Origin: Dissophora ornata
Lineage: Eukaryota; Mortierellomycota; Mortierellomycetes; Mortierellales; Mortierellaceae
Assembly (NCBI GenBank): GCA_025201705.1
Contig: MU617214.1
Coordinates: 1-19,015 of the forward strand
Direction of reading: 5' to 3'
Length of the DNA stretch: 19,015 bases
The position numbers and the translations under genes are program-made. Positions within the stretch are counted from its first letter, which is position 1; every line of letters begins with the position of its first letter. The notes beneath the pieces were generated by a model. The model was given only the letters and a program-made list of their open reading frames with translations, searched no databases and was not told where the DNA came from. Positions 18,921-19,015 of this stretch are shown piece after piece.

Positions 18921-18970
18921 ACGAGGACAATGGGCGCGAAAATTACGTCACCGAAGTGACGAAACTCTCA
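18921..18970 (-). repeat. 50-bp repeat, right copy, inverted, downstream of NOT1
   Basis: Reverse-complement partner of 10885-10934 with one mismatch. It carries the same hairpin, CRE-like and E2F-like sites, and here the hairpin stem extends to six base pairs (CGTCAC/GTGACG). It sits about 390 bp after the NOT1 stop and 45 bp from the window end, so it may belong to the promoter of a gene to the right. Confidence 0.85.
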
Positions 18971-19015
18971 CGCCCAGCCCCCGAATCATCATTTTGAGTG
19001 TGTTTCCGGACACAC

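Noticed and set aside
10885..18970. NOT1 as cargo of an active DNA transposon defined by the 50-bp inverted repeats
   Set aside because: No transposase, no target-site duplication outside the repeats, and NOT1 is a conserved single-copy housekeeping gene; a dispersed regulatory element explains the data with fewer assumptions.

Overview
The window looks like nuclear DNA of a filamentous fungus, most likely Mortierellomycotina (a Mortierella relative). Protein genes are split by short introns (about 76-172 bp) with GT..AG ends and CTNAC-like branch points. The closest match I recognise for the elongase is the Mortierella alpina MALCE1 type. There are no bacterial features, tRNA, rRNA or CRISPR arrays that I can support.

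Layout from left to right. (1) 371-1350, minus: nuclear poly(A)-binding protein 2 (PABPN1/Pab2 type), four exons, 213 aa. (2) 2175-2963, minus: an intronless 262-aa secreted protein, very basic, with an N-terminal signal peptide and a C-terminal hydrophobic tail like a GPI-anchor signal; family not recognised. (3) 3305-3681, minus: remains of what looks like a decayed exon set. (4) 3682-5880: a long stretch without a convincing gene. (5) 5881-7938, plus: a 685-aa low-complexity, Ser/Thr-rich regulatory-type protein with an acidic block and an RRQSLL motif, loosely like the fungal DUF3295 family. (6) 8025-9091, minus: a fatty acid elongase (ELO family, QxxHH box), three exons, with a one-base phase mismatch between exons 1 and 2. 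(7) 9092-11195: a 2.1-kb intergenic and 5'-UTR stretch with an isolated, well-formed intron-like segment and promoter-like repeats. (8) 11196-18532, plus: the complete NOT1/CNOT1 scaffold of the CCR4-NOT complex, ten exons, 2134 aa. (9) 18533-19015: 3' flank.

Two genes act in mRNA metabolism: PABP2 binds nuclear poly(A) tails and NOT1 is the scaffold for cytoplasmic deadenylation. They are 10 kb apart and need not be co-regulated. The elongase and the 685-aa gene converge, with 86 bp between their stop codons.

The most notable non-genic signal is a 50-bp near-perfect inverted repeat (one mismatch) at 10885-10934 and 18921-18970 that brackets the NOT1 gene. It contains a GTCAC-TTCG-GTGAC hairpin, a TGACGTAA (CRE/ATF-like) site and a TTTCGCGCCC (E2F-like) site. 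A weaker partial copy lies at 10197-10237. NOT1 also has a six-codon uORF whose stop overlaps its start codon (ATGA).
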